Source: Erysipelotrichaceae bacterium (GTDB lineage: Bacteria > Bacillota_I > Bacilli_A > Erysipelotrichales > Erysipelotrichaceae). From it: DNA of 64,000 bases. Shown piece after piece: positions 33,828-43,804 of this stretch; the first letter of the stretch is position 1; each line of letters opens with the position of its first letter. Made by a program: the position numbers and the translations under genes. Location: positions 62,001 to 126,000 of the forward strand of contig JALEZD010000009.1 of the NCBI GenBank assembly GCA_022772735.1, read 5' to 3'. The notes beneath the pieces were generated by a model. The model worked only from the letters and a program-made list of their open reading frames with translations. It was not told the DNA's origin and made no database searches.

Positions 33828-35684
33828 ATGAAAGGAATAAAAAAGATAGCTTCTATTATGTTTGTTTTTTTACTTTTAGCATCTGGATGCAGTAGTAAAA
33901 GTAATAGCGTTAGTGGAACATTCAGTGGAAGTTATAAAGGTTTTAGTGGAGATGTAAAGGCAGAAGTTGTATTAGAAAATTCAAAAATAAAATCAATTAC
34001 AACTGATGTAAGTAGTGAAACACCAATAATTGGGCAGGTTGCTGGACCACAAATGGCTGAAAAAATTGTTGAAGCACAAAGTATTGCGGTTGATACAATG
34101 GCAGGAGCAACAATAACTACAACAGCTGTAAAAGAGGCTGTAAAATTAGCACTTGAAAGTGCGAAAGTTAATTTAGCTGACTTTAGTAAGGAAGTTAGTA
34201 TTAATAGTGAATCAAAAGAAATTGAAGCAGATGTAGTAGTAGTTGGAACAGGTGGTGCAGGAACAGCATCAGCGCTTGTTGCAGCACAAGCTGGTAAAAA
34301 AGTTGTTGTGATTGAAAAAAACTCATTTGTAGGTGGTAATACCAAAATATCTCATGGTTTTTTTGCGATAGGAACTAAATGGCAAAAAGAAGCAGGAATA
34401 GATGTAAATGTTGATGAAGCTGTTAGACAATTATTAGAATTCAATGACTATTTATCTAATGGTCCTTTAACTCGAGCAATTGTTGAAAAATCAGCAGAAA
34501 CAGTAGAATGGATTGATTCATTAGGTATGAAAGTAAGTGTTCAAGAAGGCACTACTCAATTTGCACATGAGGGAGATAACTATAAAGCACAATCTTACCA
34601 TATTTATGACAATACAGAAGAAGGTTTCTCTAATTTATATAAAGAATTAGAAAACTTAGGAGTTGAAGTATATCTTCAAACAACTATGGAATCTTTAATA
34701 TTTGAAAACGGTGAAGTTAAAGGTGTTATTGCAAAGGCAAGTGATGGCTCAACATTAAAAGTTAATGCAAAGGCTACAATGGTTGCGACTGGTGGATACG
34801 GTGGAAATGAAGAAATGATTAAAGCCGTAAGCAATAATGCAAAATTAAATTTACTAGGTGTTCCAAATATGGGTGAGGGTTTAAATTCTATGATTGCAGT
34901 TGGTGCAACAGACATTGATTCTGCACCATTATTACATGCAGCAGAACTTGCAGCATCAGAAGTTACAACTTCAACATCTGATGAACATTTGGCAGGATAT
35001 TCAATGAGTCCAATTACACAATTATTAATGTCACCGCTTTTATGGGTTGATCCATCTGGGTCAAGATTTGTTAATGAAGATGTTGTTTATGATACTGCTT
35101 TTTGGGCAAATGCTGCATATTCAGTTGGAGGACAATATTATTTTGTTGTAGATAAAGCAACACTTGAAGCGTATACAAAAGGAAGTGAAATGTTGATTTC
35201 TGAGTCTGGTCCAGGTGCAAATATGGATAGTGGAGATTTTATTGCATTAGCTGAACAAGCTGTAGAAGCAAAAACTGCATTTAAAGGAGAAACAATTGAA
35301 GAATTAGCACAAAATGCAGGAATGGAAGTAGCTGATTTAGTTAATAGTGTTGAAAGATATAATAAAATGGTAGAAAATAAAAAAGATACTGATTATGCTA
35401 AATCTAGTAAATCATTAATGTATCCTGTTTCAGAAGGACCTTATTATGCATTTGATTGTAGAGCTGTATTCTTAGGTACAATTGGTGGAGTTAGAGTCAG
35501 TGAAAAACTTGAAGTTATTAATCAAGATGGTGAAGTAATAAAAGGGTTATACACTGGTGGTACAAATGCAGGAGGTTATTATCATGGAGAAGGTTACCCT
35601 CCATATGAAGGTTTAGCTTCTGGATTTACATGGACTTCAGGTAAAATTGCAGGAGAATCAATTGTTAAATATTTAGGTGAGTAG
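33828..35684 (+). CDS. FMN-binding, FAD-dependent reductase lipoprotein (flavoreductase 1)
   Basis: A 618-residue exported lipoprotein (lipobox LLASGC). An FMN-binding domain (about 30-115) has the covalent flavinylation motif DTMAGATITT. It is followed by a fumarate-reductase-type FAD domain with the dinucleotide motif VVVGTGGAGTASAL and the ADP-ribose glutamate in VIEKN. Such proteins accept electrons from the membrane through flavinylated carriers and reduce small organic acids outside the cell. The Frd-type HTMGG and ANRLGG motifs are absent; the C-terminal motif is GEGYPPYEGLASG, so fumarate is not the likely substrate. The ATG at 33828 has GGAGGG upstream. The divergent AraC gene is the likely regulator. 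Confidence 0.87.
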   Translation: MKGIKKIASIMFVFLLLASGCSSKSNSVSGTFSGSYKGFSGDVKAEVVLENSKIKSITTDVSSETPIIGQVAGPQMAEKIVEAQSIAVDTMAGATITTTAVKEAVKLALESAKVNLADFSKEVSINSESKEIEADVVVVGTGGAGTASALVAAQAGKKVVVIEKNSFVGGNTKISHGFFAIGTKWQKEAGIDVNVDEAVRQLLEFNDYLSNGPLTRAIVEKSAETVEWIDSLGMKVSVQEGTTQFAHEGDNYKAQSYHIYDNTEEGFSNLYKELENLGVEVYLQTTMESLIFENGEVKGVIAKASDGSTLKVNAKATMVATGGYGGNEEMIKAVSNNAKLNLLGVPNMGEGLNSMIAVGATDIDSAPLLHAAELAASEVTTSTSDEHLAGYSMSPITQLLMSPLLWVDPSGSRFVNEDVVYDTAFWANAAYSVGGQYYFVVDKATLEAYTKGSEMLISESGPGANMDSGDFIALAEQAVEAKTAFKGETIEELAQNAGMEVADLVNSVERYNKMVENKKDTDYAKSSKSLMYPVSEGPYYAFDCRAVFLGTIGGVRVSEKLEVINQDGEVIKGLYTGGTNAGGYYHGEGYPPYEGLASGFTWTSGKIAGESIVKYLGE

Positions 35685-35721
35685 TTTAATTAATTATATT
35701 TGTGTCTAGAAAGGATAATTC

Positions 35722-36189
35722 ATGGAGTATATTGAAATTATTAAAGAAAAAGATATACACGATTTACTTGAAATTGTTAAGGTGATTTGGAAAGAAGTAT
35801 TTACACCTATTATCGGAGAATCTCAAGTTAAATATATGCTTGAAACATATCAGTCTTTTGAAAATATAAAAGAAGAAATATCTGATGGGCATAAATATTT
35901 TATTTTAAAAGATAAAAACAGAACTATTGGTTATACAGCATATAAAGAATTTGAAGATAAAATTTATTTAAGTAAAATATACTTTTTTAAATCTGAAAGA
36001 GGTAAAGGTTATTTTAATCAAATATTAGATTATTACAATAAATTTAATAAAACAATTTATTTGAATGTAAATAAGAAAAATGAATTAGCTATTAAAGTTT
36101 ACCAAAGTAAAGGATTTAAAATTGTTAATGAACGATGTGTTGATATAAAAAATGGTTATTTTATGGATGACTACATATTAGAAAAATAA
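35722..36189 (+). CDS. GNAT-family N-acetyltransferase
   Basis: A 155-residue acetyltransferase. The acetyl-CoA loop is visible as SERGKGYFNQIL (motif A, normally RGxGxG), followed by LNVNKKNELAIKVYQSKGFKIV, the usual motif B ending. The glycine pattern is slightly reduced. AAAGGA precedes the ATG, 38 bases after the flavoreductase stop. Its acceptor (amine, antibiotic or ribosomal protein) cannot be judged. Confidence 0.82.
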   Translation: MEYIEIIKEKDIHDLLEIVKVIWKEVFTPIIGESQVKYMLETYQSFENIKEEISDGHKYFILKDKNRTIGYTAYKEFEDKIYLSKIYFFKSERGKGYFNQILDYYNKFNKTIYLNVNKKNELAIKVYQSKGFKIVNERCVDIKNGYFMDDYILEK

Positions 36190-36201
36190 ACAAATATAAA
36201 G

Positions 36202-36244
36202 CAGAGTAATTGATATAGAATATATATTTATAGCTCTGTTTTTT
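36202..36244 (+). terminator. Terminator repeat copy 1 (left side of the PTS cassette)
   Basis: CAGAG...CTCTG stem with an AT-rich inner helix and a T run. These 43 bases are identical to 40062-40104, on the other side of the PTS-GH4-RpiR cassette. Confidence 0.75.
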
Positions 36245-36250
36245 TATTTT

Positions 36251-36300
36251 GGTTTCAACAAATGGACTTTGGTCCTAAAGGGTTTCAAAACATTGTAACC
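36251..36300. promoter_or_regulatory. Candidate RpiR operator region of the PTS operon
   Basis: GGTTTCAA occurs twice as a direct repeat (36251-36258 and 36281-36288), 30 bp or about three helical turns apart, with the palindrome GGACTTTGGTCC (36264-36275) between. TTGTAACCGCTT (36293-36304) resembles half of a cre site. The region lies immediately upstream of the PTS gene. Confidence 0.5.
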
Positions 36301-36353
36301 GCTTTATTTTGATGATAGTCTTTTTTCAGATATATCTAATTAGGGAGGAAAAA

Positions 36354-37892
36354 ATGAAGGATAGAATTAATTTAGCAATGCAAAAGTTTTCTAGATCGGT
36401 TATTGTTCCAGTAAAACTTATGGCAGTTATGGGTTTGTTTTTGGCAGTTGCAGTTATTTTACAACTAGATTTTATGCCAGAAGCAATACGAACTATTGGT
36501 AATTTAATAAAAACTATGATGGATAGTATGTTAAATAATTTATCAATAATATTTTGTGTGGGGATTGCATCATCTTTGGCTAATAAGAAAAAAGTTGAAG
36601 CTGCATTAATATCTTTAGTGGTATTTTTATTCTTTTTAGCAGCAAATAATGCATGGCTTAATATTACAAATCAATTGGCAGAACCAGGTGCAATGGGACT
36701 TTATGGTACAGGACAAGGCATAGTTCTTGGGTTTCAAGTAGTTGATATGAATGTTTTTTTAGGAATGATACTTGGTTGTATAGTTTCTTTTGTACATAAT
36801 AAATATTCTGATAAAAAACTTGCAGATTTTTTAAGTATATATGGTGAATCAAGATTTTCATTTATGATTTTGATACCAACAGTTTTAATACTTGCGATAG
36901 CAATGTGTTATATTTGGCCAATAATTAATGCAGGTATTTCATCTCTTTCAGGGCTTATATTATCTGCAGGCTTACTTGGAGTATTTATATATTCATTTGG
37001 AAATAGATTTTTAATCCCAACGGGCTTACACCATTTATTGTGGATGCCATTTTGTTTTACTGCACTTGGCGGTACAGCTGAAATAAATGGGAAGATATAC
37101 AATGGTGCAGCAAACATTTTCTATGCTCAAATGGCAAATGCATCAACTATAACAGAGCTACACTCTTCACTTAGATTTGCGACATTTGGGTTTGTAAAAA
37201 TATTTGGAAGTGTTGCGGTTGCTTTAGCAATAATATATTGCGCAAAAAAAGAAAGAAAAGAAGAAGTTAAAGGAATGATTTTACCATCAGCTTTTGTTGC
37301 AACATTATCAGGTATCACAGAACCATTAGATTTCTTATTCTTATTTGCATCACCACTTTTATGGTTTGTGCATAGTATTTTAACTGCAATATCTGAAACA
37401 ATTCTTTGGGCAATAGGAGCAAGAACATACATGTTGTTTGGATTAATTGATTCAGTTGTTTCAAATCTACCGTTTAGTCCATCAATCACAAAGTTTTATT
37501 TAGTAATTATTGTCGGGCTTATTATGGGAGTGGTATGGTTTTTAGTCTTTGTTTATTTAATTAAAAAATTTAATTTACAAACTCCTGGTAGAGAAGAAAT
37601 ACAATCAGATGAAGTAAGGGTTAGTGATAATAAAGATGATTTTCAACAAAGAGATATTGAATTAACAATTTCTGGACTTGGTGGAAAAGAAAATATAGAA
37701 ACAATCACAAATTGTTTTACAAGATTAAGAATTACAGTTAAAAATTTGGAAAATGTAAACAAAGATATTTTAAAACAAATATCTAATCAAAAGGGAATTG
37801 TTGAAAATGGTAAAAATATTCAAATAATTATTGGTTTAAAAGTGCAGTCTTTTAAAGAAGCACTTTGTGAGTTTATTGATTGGAAGGAGTAA
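36354..37892 (+). CDS. PTS transporter subunit EIICB, alpha-glucoside type
   Basis: A 512-residue permease that imports and phosphorylates a glucoside. The EIIC part (about 1-410) has around ten membrane segments and the GITEPLDFLFLF substrate motif. The EIIB domain is at about 435-510 with the phosphocysteine in ITNCFTRLR. There is no EIIA domain, so it depends on a general EIIA-Glc encoded elsewhere. The following gene is a 6-phospho-alpha-glucosidase, which argues for maltose or a related alpha-glucoside rather than glucose. GGGAGG precedes the ATG at 36354; a frame extension of 15 codons upstream lacks a binding site. Confidence 0.88.
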   Translation: MKDRINLAMQKFSRSVIVPVKLMAVMGLFLAVAVILQLDFMPEAIRTIGNLIKTMMDSMLNNLSIIFCVGIASSLANKKKVEAALISLVVFLFFLAANNAWLNITNQLAEPGAMGLYGTGQGIVLGFQVVDMNVFLGMILGCIVSFVHNKYSDKKLADFLSIYGESRFSFMILIPTVLILAIAMCYIWPIINAGISSLSGLILSAGLLGVFIYSFGNRFLIPTGLHHLLWMPFCFTALGGTAEINGKIYNGAANIFYAQMANASTITELHSSLRFATFGFVKIFGSVAVALAIIYCAKKERKEEVKGMILPSAFVATLSGITEPLDFLFLFASPLLWFVHSILTAISETILWAIGARTYMLFGLIDSVVSNLPFSPSITKFYLVIIVGLIMGVVWFLVFVYLIKKFNLQTPGREEIQSDEVRVSDNKDDFQQRDIELTISGLGGKENIETITNCFTRLRITVKNLENVNKDILKQISNQKGIVENGKNIQIIIGLKVQSFKEALCEFIDWKE

Positions 37893-37895
37893 TAA

Positions 37896-39233
<1,338 letters not shown>

Positions 39234-39280
39234 ATAATGATATTATTATAGTTGTCCATTAATTGATATGAGGTGATTTG

Positions 39281-40069
39281 ATGCAGTTTACTGATTTAAT
39301 CAATGAACATTATGAGGAACTAAATGACTCTGAGATTTTTATGTGTAAAAAAGTCTTGGAAAATTTAGAAATTATTCCTAGTTTAAGTACCGTTGATTTT
39401 GCAAAGTTGTGTATGTCATCAAAATCTTCAGTAATTAGATTTTCGCAGAAATTAGGTTTCACAGGTTTTTCAGAATTAAGAAACTTTCTAAAGTGGCATG
39501 ATAAAGTGTCCATCTTGGATGAAGAGATAACATTTAAAAAACAAGCTATTGAAGACATTGAAAGACTTATTGAAATATTAAAAAGTACAGATTATAGTCT
39601 CATTTATAATGAACTTGACAAAGTTAATCAAATATATGTAATAACAACAGGGGTTACACAAAAAAATCAAGCTTATGAGCTACAGAGATTATTTTTGCTT
39701 ATAGGTAAACCCCTCCAAATTATTTTGGGCGATGGACAATCAAACGAATTTAGACGAATACTTGAAAGAATATCAGAAAAAGATGCAGTATTTGTATTAT
39801 CTTTGTCAGGTGAAAATAATAAACTTGAGGCAATTATTAACAGATTAAAATTAACTTCATGTAAGATAGTCTCTATAACAAGCTTACAGAATAATTGGTT
39901 ATCAAATAAATCTGATTTCAATTTATATGCAACAACAAGTAGAAGTCCAATACCAAAAGATTGGTGGCTACAAACTGCATCATCATTTTTTGTGTTAATT
40001 GAGGCGTTTGTATTTGGGTATGTTGACTATTTAAGAAATAATAAAATATCTAAACAAGAAACAGAGTAA
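39281..40069 (+). CDS. RpiR-family transcriptional regulator
   Basis: A 263-residue regulator with an N-terminal helix-turn-helix (TVDFAKLCMSSKSSVIRFSQ, then KLGFTGFSELRNFL) and a C-terminal sugar-phosphate isomerase (SIS) domain that senses sugar phosphates (VITTGVTQKNQAYELQR, VFVLSLSGEN). The ATG at 39281 is preferred to a TTG one codon earlier, because GAGGTGA is better spaced. It follows the GH4 gene by 47 bases and probably controls the PTS cassette through the GGTTTCAA repeats. Confidence 0.88.
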   Translation: MQFTDLINEHYEELNDSEIFMCKKVLENLEIIPSLSTVDFAKLCMSSKSSVIRFSQKLGFTGFSELRNFLKWHDKVSILDEEITFKKQAIEDIERLIEILKSTDYSLIYNELDKVNQIYVITTGVTQKNQAYELQRLFLLIGKPLQIILGDGQSNEFRRILERISEKDAVFVLSLSGENNKLEAIINRLKLTSCKIVSITSLQNNWLSNKSDFNLYATTSRSPIPKDWWLQTASSFFVLIEAFVFGYVDYLRNNKISKQETE

Positions 40070-40104
40070 TTGATATAGAATATATATTTATAGCTCTGTT
40101 TTTT
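40062..40104 (+). terminator. Terminator repeat copy 2 (right side of the PTS cassette)
   Basis: Identical in 43 of 43 bases to 36202-36244; it overlaps the RpiR stop codon by a few bases. Confidence 0.75.
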
Positions 40105-40143
40105 GTATTTTTAAATATTGTAAAGTTAATAATTAATATTAAA

Positions 40144-40152
40144 TGTTATAAT
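40144..40152 (+). promoter_or_regulatory. Extended -10 promoter of the cysS operon
   Basis: TGTTATAAT (40144-40152) is a perfect extended -10; GGAAGGA follows before the ATG at 40179. Confidence 0.6.
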
Positions 40153-40178
40153 TGTTTGTGGAAATGGAAGGAATTTCT

Positions 40179-41510
40179 ATGATAAGAGTTTATAATAGTA
40201 AAACATTAAAAATTGAAGAATTTAAGAGTATAAAACCTAATGAAGTTAATATGTATGTTTGTGGACCAACTGTATATAATCACGCACATATTGGTAATGC
40301 AAGACCGATAATTGTCTTTGATACATTAAGAAGGTTATTTGAAGCAGAAGGATATAAAGTTAAATTTGTTTCAAACTATACAGATGTTGATGACAAAATT
40401 ATAAAAAAAGCCATTGAAGAAAAGATCAGTGAAAAAGACATTACTAATAGATATATAGATGCTTATAAAAAAGTAAGATATGATTTAAATACTATTGAGC
40501 TAGATGCAACGCCAAAAGTTACAGAAACTATGGATGAAATAATAAAATTTATTGATTTGCTTGTAAAAAACGGGAATGCATATGTTATAGATGGTGATGT
40601 TTATTTTAGAGTTAAAAGCGTGAATGATTATGGATGTATTAGTAATCAAAAATTAGATGACTTACAAGCTGGCGCAAGAATTGAAGAAAATGATAAAAAA
40701 GAATCTCCTTTTGATTTTGCTTTATGGAAAAATACAAAAGATGGTATAAAGTGGAATAGTCCATGGGGAGAAGGTAGACCAGGGTGGCATACTGAGTGTG
40801 TTGTCATGATTGAAAATAATTTTCATGGAATGATTGATATACATGGTGGAGGAATAGATTTAAAGTTTCCTCACCATGAAAATGAAGTTGCACAAAGTAA
40901 TGCGATTTATCATAACCATATTGCAAATTACTGGATGCATAATGCAATGATAAATCTTAACGGTAATAAAATGAGTAAGTCACTAGGTAATGTTAGTTGG
41001 GCTAAAGATGTTATTGATAAACTTGGTGCAAATTTAGTTAGATGGTTAATGCTTAGTGTACATTATAGAAAAGAATTAAATTTTAGTGATGAGGCAGTTG
41101 AAACTTCAAGAAAAGAATTAGACAAGGTTTTACAAACATTAAAAAATGCAAGTATTAAGTTACAGTTAAATAGTTTTGAAAATACAGATTTTGATACTCA
41201 AAGTTACAGAGAGTTTTTAAATCAAATGGATGATGACTTAAACACTCCTAATGCTTATACGGTTATTTATGATACAGTAAAAAAACTTAATAATGCTTTA
41301 AGGGCAAAAGAGTTAAATCTAATAGAAATATCTAATTTACTTAATAGTGTGGAAAAAATGCTTAATGTTTTGGGGATAATTTTTACTAGAACTATATTAA
41401 ATGAAGACGATAAAATGTTGTTTAAAAACTGGGAAAACGCAAAGGCTAATAAAAATTTTGAAAGTGCAGATAAATTTAGGGGAGAATTAATTGAGAAAGG
41501 ATTAATTTAA
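40179..41510 (+). CDS. cysS: Cysteinyl-tRNA synthetase
   Basis: A 443-residue class I synthetase. The zinc-binding and HIGH region is YVCGPTVYNHAHIGNARP, the second zinc segment is WHTECVVMI with HGGGIDLKFPHHENE, and KMSKSLGN is the ATP loop. The ATG at 40179 has GGAAGGA 8 bases upstream; nine upstream in-frame codons overlap the promoter and are rejected. It begins the conserved operon cysS-mrnC-rlmB-sigma factor. Confidence 0.96.
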   Translation: MIRVYNSKTLKIEEFKSIKPNEVNMYVCGPTVYNHAHIGNARPIIVFDTLRRLFEAEGYKVKFVSNYTDVDDKIIKKAIEEKISEKDITNRYIDAYKKVRYDLNTIELDATPKVTETMDEIIKFIDLLVKNGNAYVIDGDVYFRVKSVNDYGCISNQKLDDLQAGARIEENDKKESPFDFALWKNTKDGIKWNSPWGEGRPGWHTECVVMIENNFHGMIDIHGGGIDLKFPHHENEVAQSNAIYHNHIANYWMHNAMINLNGNKMSKSLGNVSWAKDVIDKLGANLVRWLMLSVHYRKELNFSDEAVETSRKELDKVLQTLKNASIKLQLNSFENTDFDTQSYREFLNQMDDDLNTPNAYTVIYDTVKKLNNALRAKELNLIEISNLLNSVEKMLNVLGIIFTRTILNEDDKMLFKNWENAKANKNFESADKFRGELIEKGLI

Positions 41511-41894
41511 ATGAATACAAAAGAATTAAGTGGAGGAACCTTAGCATATCTTGGAGATGCAATATGGTCTTTATATGTAAGATCATATTTGATTGAGAAA
41601 GGGTTAAAAAAGCCAGATGATTTACAAAAGAAAAGTGTTGAATTTGTAAGCGCAAAAGCTCAAGCTGGTATATTTGTATCTCTACTTGAAAAAAACTTTT
41701 TTACAAATGATGAAATTGAAATTTATAAAAGAGGCAGAAATTATAAAAGTAACAGTAGCCCTAAAAATACAGACATACAAATATACAGAATTTCAACTGG
41801 ATTTGAAGCACTTATTGGGTATTGGTATGTGGAAAAAAATGAAGAGAGAATAAAACAACTTTGGGAAGTAGTTAAAACCATAATGGAGGTTTAA
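41511..41894 (+). CDS. mrnC: Mini-ribonuclease 3
   Basis: A 127-residue RNase III catalytic domain without a dsRNA-binding domain, which matures 23S rRNA ends. The signature is LAYLGDAIWSLYVRSYLIEKG and VSAKAQAGIF, then RNYKSNSSPKN, and the final FEALIGYWY. It starts directly after the cysS stop with AAAGGA inside cysS. The order cysS-mrnC-rlmB is conserved in Firmicutes. Confidence 0.95.
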   Translation: MNTKELSGGTLAYLGDAIWSLYVRSYLIEKGLKKPDDLQKKSVEFVSAKAQAGIFVSLLEKNFFTNDEIEIYKRGRNYKSNSSPKNTDIQIYRISTGFEALIGYWYVEKNEERIKQLWEVVKTIMEV

Positions 41895-41895
41895 T

Positions 41896-42612
41896 ATGTC
41901 ACAATATATATACGGGAAGAATATTGTAAAAAGACTTTTGCAAGATAACACAAAAATATATGAATTATATTTGTTAAATGATGATGAAGAAATAATTAAG
42001 CTAGCAAAAAAAAATAACATTAAAATAATAAGAACTGATAAAAAAACATTAAAAAATCTATGTAATAGTGAAAATCATCAAGGTGTTATTGCAAAGATTG
42101 ATGAGTATAAAACCGTAGGAATTGATGAAATTTTAAAAACTGTTGGTGAAAAAAACGGATTAATTGTTATTTTAGATGAGTTAGAAGATCCACATAATCT
42201 AGGTGCGATTTTAAGAAGTTGTGATGCAGTTGGTGTTGATGGTGTCGTAATTAAAAAACATGGTGCAGTTGGCTTAACACCAACAGTTGCAAAAGTTTCT
42301 GTAGGTGCTATAAATACAGTTAAAGTTGCAAGTGTTACCAATATTACAAATACAATTGAATATTTAAAAGAAAAAGGATATTGGATTGTTGGAACTGATA
42401 TGGATAATGCGGTTGATTATAGGTCACTTAAATATGATATGCCAATAGCCTTAGTTATTGGAAATGAAGGGAAAGGAATATCAAAACTTGTAAAAAAGCA
42501 TTGTGATTTTATGGTTAAATTGCCTATGGTAGGTAAAATTTCATCTTTAAATGCCTCTGTTGCAACTGGGGTTTTATTATACGAAATTTACAATAAAAGA
42601 TTCCCTTTATAA
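41896..42612 (+). CDS. rlmB: 23S rRNA 2'-O-methyltransferase RlmB (TrmH family)
   Basis: A 238-residue SPOUT-family methyltransferase with the N-terminal L30e-like substrate-binding domain (YIYGKNIVKRLL) and the knot motifs LDELEDPHNLGAILRSCDAVG, LVIGNEGKGIS and LNASVATGVLLYEI. GGAGG lies before the ATG, one base after mrnC. Its stop codon lies in a small hairpin that also covers the ribosome binding site of the following sigma-factor gene. Confidence 0.93.
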   Translation: MSQYIYGKNIVKRLLQDNTKIYELYLLNDDEEIIKLAKKNNIKIIRTDKKTLKNLCNSENHQGVIAKIDEYKTVGIDEILKTVGEKNGLIVILDELEDPHNLGAILRSCDAVGVDGVVIKKHGAVGLTPTVAKVSVGAINTVKVASVTNITNTIEYLKEKGYWIVGTDMDNAVDYRSLKYDMPIALVIGNEGKGISKLVKKHCDFMVKLPMVGKISSLNASVATGVLLYEIYNKRFPL

Positions 42613-42617
42613 AAGGG
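42603..42617 (+). promoter_or_regulatory. Small hairpin covering the sigma-factor ribosome binding site
   Basis: CCCTTT (42603-42608) pairs with AAAGGG (42612-42617), which is part of the AAAGGGG binding site for the ATG at 42626. The rlmB stop codon is at the loop border. Ribosomes finishing rlmB would open it, giving translational coupling. Confidence 0.5.
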
Positions 42618-42625
42618 GTGATTTT

Positions 42626-43228
42626 ATGGATAATGTGTATGAGCTAATTTATATGATTAAACAGAAAGATGATTATGCTTATACAGTATTGATTGAACAG
42701 TTTAGATATCTTTTTATGAAGATTATTAGTAATTTTACAGCTAGATTTCCATTTTTAAAGATGTACAAAGAAGATTTTTTACAAGAAGCATTTATATCAC
42801 TGTTTGAATCTATTGAATATTATAGAGATGATCAAAATGCACATATAAAAACTTTTATTCTAACTTGTATTTCCAGAAAAATAAAAACACTAATAAAGCA
42901 ACTATTCAATCAAAAAAACTACATTATGTGTAATACAGTTTCTTTAGATGACTTCGTTAGTGAAGATGGTGATTTATATTGCAATGATTTAATTGAAAGT
43001 AATGATATTATGAGTAATCCTGTATTTAATTATGAATATAATCATGTCGCAGAAAAGTTTATATCATATTACGATGATTTATCAACTGATGATAAAATTG
43101 CATTAAATTTGATGATTAATAAAGTTGGGTATGAAAAAGCTGCACAATATTTAAATTGTTCAGCTAAGGGTTATGATAATAAAATACAAAGAATAAGAAG
43201 AAACTTGAAGAAAGCTATTAGTTATTAA
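42626..43228 (+). CDS. Sigma-70-family RNA polymerase sigma factor (SigH-like position)
   Basis: A 200-residue protein. Sigma region 2 is recognisable as YKEDFLQEAFISLFESIEYY followed by HIKTFILTCISRKI, and region 4 as the KAAQYLNCSAKGYDNKIQRIRRNL helix pair. The position after rlmB is where sigH sits in bacilli, but the sequence is divergent and could serve another stress or competence regulon. The ATG at 42626 is chosen for AGGGGTG; the longer frame inside rlmB is rejected. Its last bases overlap those of the convergent lipoprotein gene by four. Confidence 0.8.
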   Translation: MDNVYELIYMIKQKDDYAYTVLIEQFRYLFMKIISNFTARFPFLKMYKEDFLQEAFISLFESIEYYRDDQNAHIKTFILTCISRKIKTLIKQLFNQKNYIMCNTVSLDDFVSEDGDLYCNDLIESNDIMSNPVFNYEYNHVAEKFISYYDDLSTDDKIALNLMINKVGYEKAAQYLNCSAKGYDNKIQRIRRNLKKAISY

Positions 43229-43704
43229 TCAACAAACTCAAGTGTTTGAAGATTATTATCTGAATCATAAGTTATTTTTACTTTCATACCAGGGACAAGT
43301 GGACCTTCTAGCATAATTTCTACATTGTTAGTGTTTATGTTTATTACTTGTCCTTTTTCATTTGTTATTACTAGAGTTTCAAATGATGAACCTTCTAAAA
43401 GTGTTGTGGTTATACTATAAATTTTTGATGCTTTATGTTGTAAAACAATTGATATAACATTTACTTCTGAACTATTTTGATTATATATAATTGAAACTTC
43501 ATCATCAACATCTAAATTAGTTGTATCAATGTCTTTAATTTGAAAATTTAATATTTCTCCATTTCTAGATATTGAAATATTGTTTTTATCAATTGATACT
43601 ATTTTTCCTGCAATATTATTAGTTTTAATATTATCTTGAAGAGTTTGTTTTTCCGTTTTTACACAAGCTGTTAGTAAAAATAATAAAATAAATAATTTTT
43701 TCAT
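43225..43704 (-). CDS. Small lipoprotein of unknown function
   Basis: A 159-residue lipoprotein with a short signal peptide and the lipobox FLLTAC. The mature part is beta-rich with repeated IVSIDKNNISISR- and VININTNNVEIMLEG-like strands, suggesting small barrels. The ATG at 43704 is preferred for its GGAGG at 7 bases; a TTG two codons upstream is rejected. It converges on the sigma-factor gene with a 4-base overlap of the 3' ends. No known family was recognised. Confidence 0.75.
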   Translation of the reverse strand: MKKLFILLFLLTACVKTEKQTLQDNIKTNNIAGKIVSIDKNNISISRNGEILNFQIKDIDTTNLDVDDEVSIIYNQNSSEVNVISIVLQHKASKIYSITTTLLEGSSFETLVITNEKGQVININTNNVEIMLEGPLVPGMKVKITYDSDNNLQTLEFVD

Positions 43705-43804
43705 ATACAACCTCCATATATATAATTTTAATTAGTTTGTGTGAAATTATCAAAAATAATGTAAAAACTATTAATTAAATAATAAATATTGTAAGATTAT
43801 ATAC

